5,819 bases of DNA, from the NCBI GenBank assembly GCA_964636785.1, contig CAZWVK010000147.1:1-5819 (forward strand), given 5' to 3'. Numbering within the stretch: the stretch's first letter is position 1; the number at the start of each line of letters is the position of its first letter. The notes under the pieces were generated by a model. It had not been told where the DNA came from. It ran no database searches and saw only the letters and a list, made by a program, of their open reading frames with translations. This DNA is from UBA6776 sp964636785. Its GTDB lineage: Bacteria; Bdellovibrionota; Bdellovibrionia; Bdellovibrionales; UBA1609. The position numbers were made by a program, and so were the translations under genes. Below, in pieces: positions 5,495 through 5,819 of this stretch.

Positions 5495-5714
5495 CCGACA
5501 AATTTCGGCAGGCCCTAAAAATTTTCCCTTATGGATCCTGAGGGCGGGCCATAATGGCTCTAAAAAGCTTGGCCCTCTTCTTGATATATAGATTTGCAAC
5601 ATGCCGGCTCTGCCACACTCGTGGATCCATAACGAAGAGCCCTGTGCCCATCTGACCAACCTACCTATAAGCCAAGGGGGAGCGAAAAAAGCTCCTTCCT
5701 CCTGCGCTTTTTTC
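5495..5714. other. Gene-free stretch with many self-complementary segments
   Basis: No credible gene is present; the open frames lack family motifs and good start signals. Several complementary segments could fold: CCGA/TCGG (5495-5508); GGCCC 5511-5515 with GGGCC 5546-5550, enclosing a CCCTTA/TGAGGG hairpin (5526-5544); GGCTCT 5606-5611 with AGAGCC 5636-5641, enclosing CCAC-ACTC-GTGG (5613-5624); CTTGGC 5568-5573 with GCCAAG 5671-5676; GGAGC/GCTCC at 5679-5695; and GAAAAAAGC 5684-5692 with GCTTTTTTC 5706-5714. TTATGGATCC (5529-5538) recurs inverted at 5623-5632. This could be an unrecognised structured RNA or the leader of something beyond the window. I checked for signatures of RNase P RNA, tmRNA, SRP RNA and 6S RNA and saw none. 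Short stems of 5-6 pairs arise by chance, so confidence is low. Confidence 0.3.
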
Positions 5715-5718
5715 AAAA

Positions 5719-5732
5719 GGTTCCAGGTTCCA
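5719..5732 (+). repeat. Tandem GGTTCCA duplication
   Basis: GGTTCCA occurs twice back to back (5719-5725 and 5726-5732), and the complement TGGAACC appears once at 5769-5775 in the loop of the neighbouring inverted repeat. The second copy runs into the left arm of that repeat. The same 7-mer starts the palindrome region upstream of the protease promoter (3459-3465). Confidence 0.6.
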
Positions 5733-5819
5733 TTTTTTGTCTACAGCGAGTCATCTCGTTGGCAGCATTGGAACCGAACTCCCTACTTATACTAATGACT
5801 CGTTGTAGACAAAAAATGG
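5730..5819. repeat. 25-base inverted repeat with 40-base loop at the window end
   Basis: The left arm 5730-5754 (starting CCATTTTTTGTCTACA) and right arm 5795-5819 (ending GTAGACAAAAAATGG) are complementary at 24 of 25 positions; the only mismatch is G5746 against T5804, which can still pair as a wobble in RNA. The loop is 5755-5794. The right arm ends on the last base of the window, so the repeat may extend further. A competing small hairpin (CGAG-TCAT-CTCG, 5747-5758) sits at the inner end of the left arm. It could be a terminator-like or processing hairpin, the end of a small mobile element, or a recombination site. No transposase or integrase is in view. Confidence 0.85.

Noticed and set aside
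5486..5716. A 76-codon minus-strand open frame and a 64-codon plus-strand frame (5601-5795) in the gene-free right end.
   Set aside because: Neither shows family motifs or coherent domain features, neither has a convincing ribosome-binding site, and the two overlap each other and the hairpin-forming sequences.
5771..5783. CCGAACTCCC in the loop of the terminal inverted repeat resembles the CCGAACTC segment of 5S rRNA.
   Set aside because: The flanking bases do not fit 5S rRNA: the expected preceding CCC-rich helix and following GAAGT segment are missing, and the site is inside a long hairpin loop.
5730..5819. The terminal inverted repeat as an integron attC site.
   Set aside because: The outer core would need RYYYAAC and GTTRRRY boxes; the arms lack both, and no integrase or gene cassette is present.

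Overview
The window reads as a fragment of a Gram-negative, proteobacteria-like chromosome. It is cut inside a gene at base 1, and at its right end it stops on the last base of an inverted repeat. It holds seven complete genes and one partial gene, mostly single-copy housekeeping or accessory metabolic functions. There is no transposase, phage gene, CRISPR array, tRNA or rRNA that I can support. The combination of a Tat-exported high-potential iron-sulfur protein, a secreted subtilase, FolE2 and a MerC-type membrane protein would fit a free-living or predatory delta-like lineage such as Bdellovibrionota. That placement is a weak inference from gene types only.

Left block, plus strand (1-981): the end of a thioredoxin-fold (TlpA-like) protein, then a promoter, ribosomal protein L33 (rpmG) and, 10 bases further on, a four-helix MerC-domain membrane protein. 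The last two look like one operon. This block converges on a minus-strand gene for an endonuclease/exonuclease/phosphatase-family protein, and the two coding ends overlap by 21 bases.

Middle block, minus strand (961-4050): from right to left, a cytidine deaminase (cdd), a secreted subtilisin-family protease with an I9-type propeptide and an inserted PA domain, a strong terminator hairpin, and the EEP-family gene. The protease has a recognisable promoter, a 15-base palindrome just upstream of it, and a run of nine G's as its ribosome-binding region. The terminator's T-run ends two bases before the EEP start codon.

Right block: cdd and folE2 (GTP cyclohydrolase IB, first step of folate/pterin synthesis) diverge from a very short intergenic space with overlapping promoter elements. 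folE2 then converges on the HiPIP gene, and the two stop codons share the palindrome TTAA.

The last ~480 bases (5342-5819) have no credible gene. They hold a weak HiPIP promoter, a stretch with many self-complementary segments (5495-5714) including mutually exclusive pairings, and a 25-base inverted repeat with one mismatch around a 40-base loop ending at the window edge. No complete new system is demonstrable here. The best leads are this non-coding right end, the G9 tract before the protease, and the terminator abutting the EEP start.
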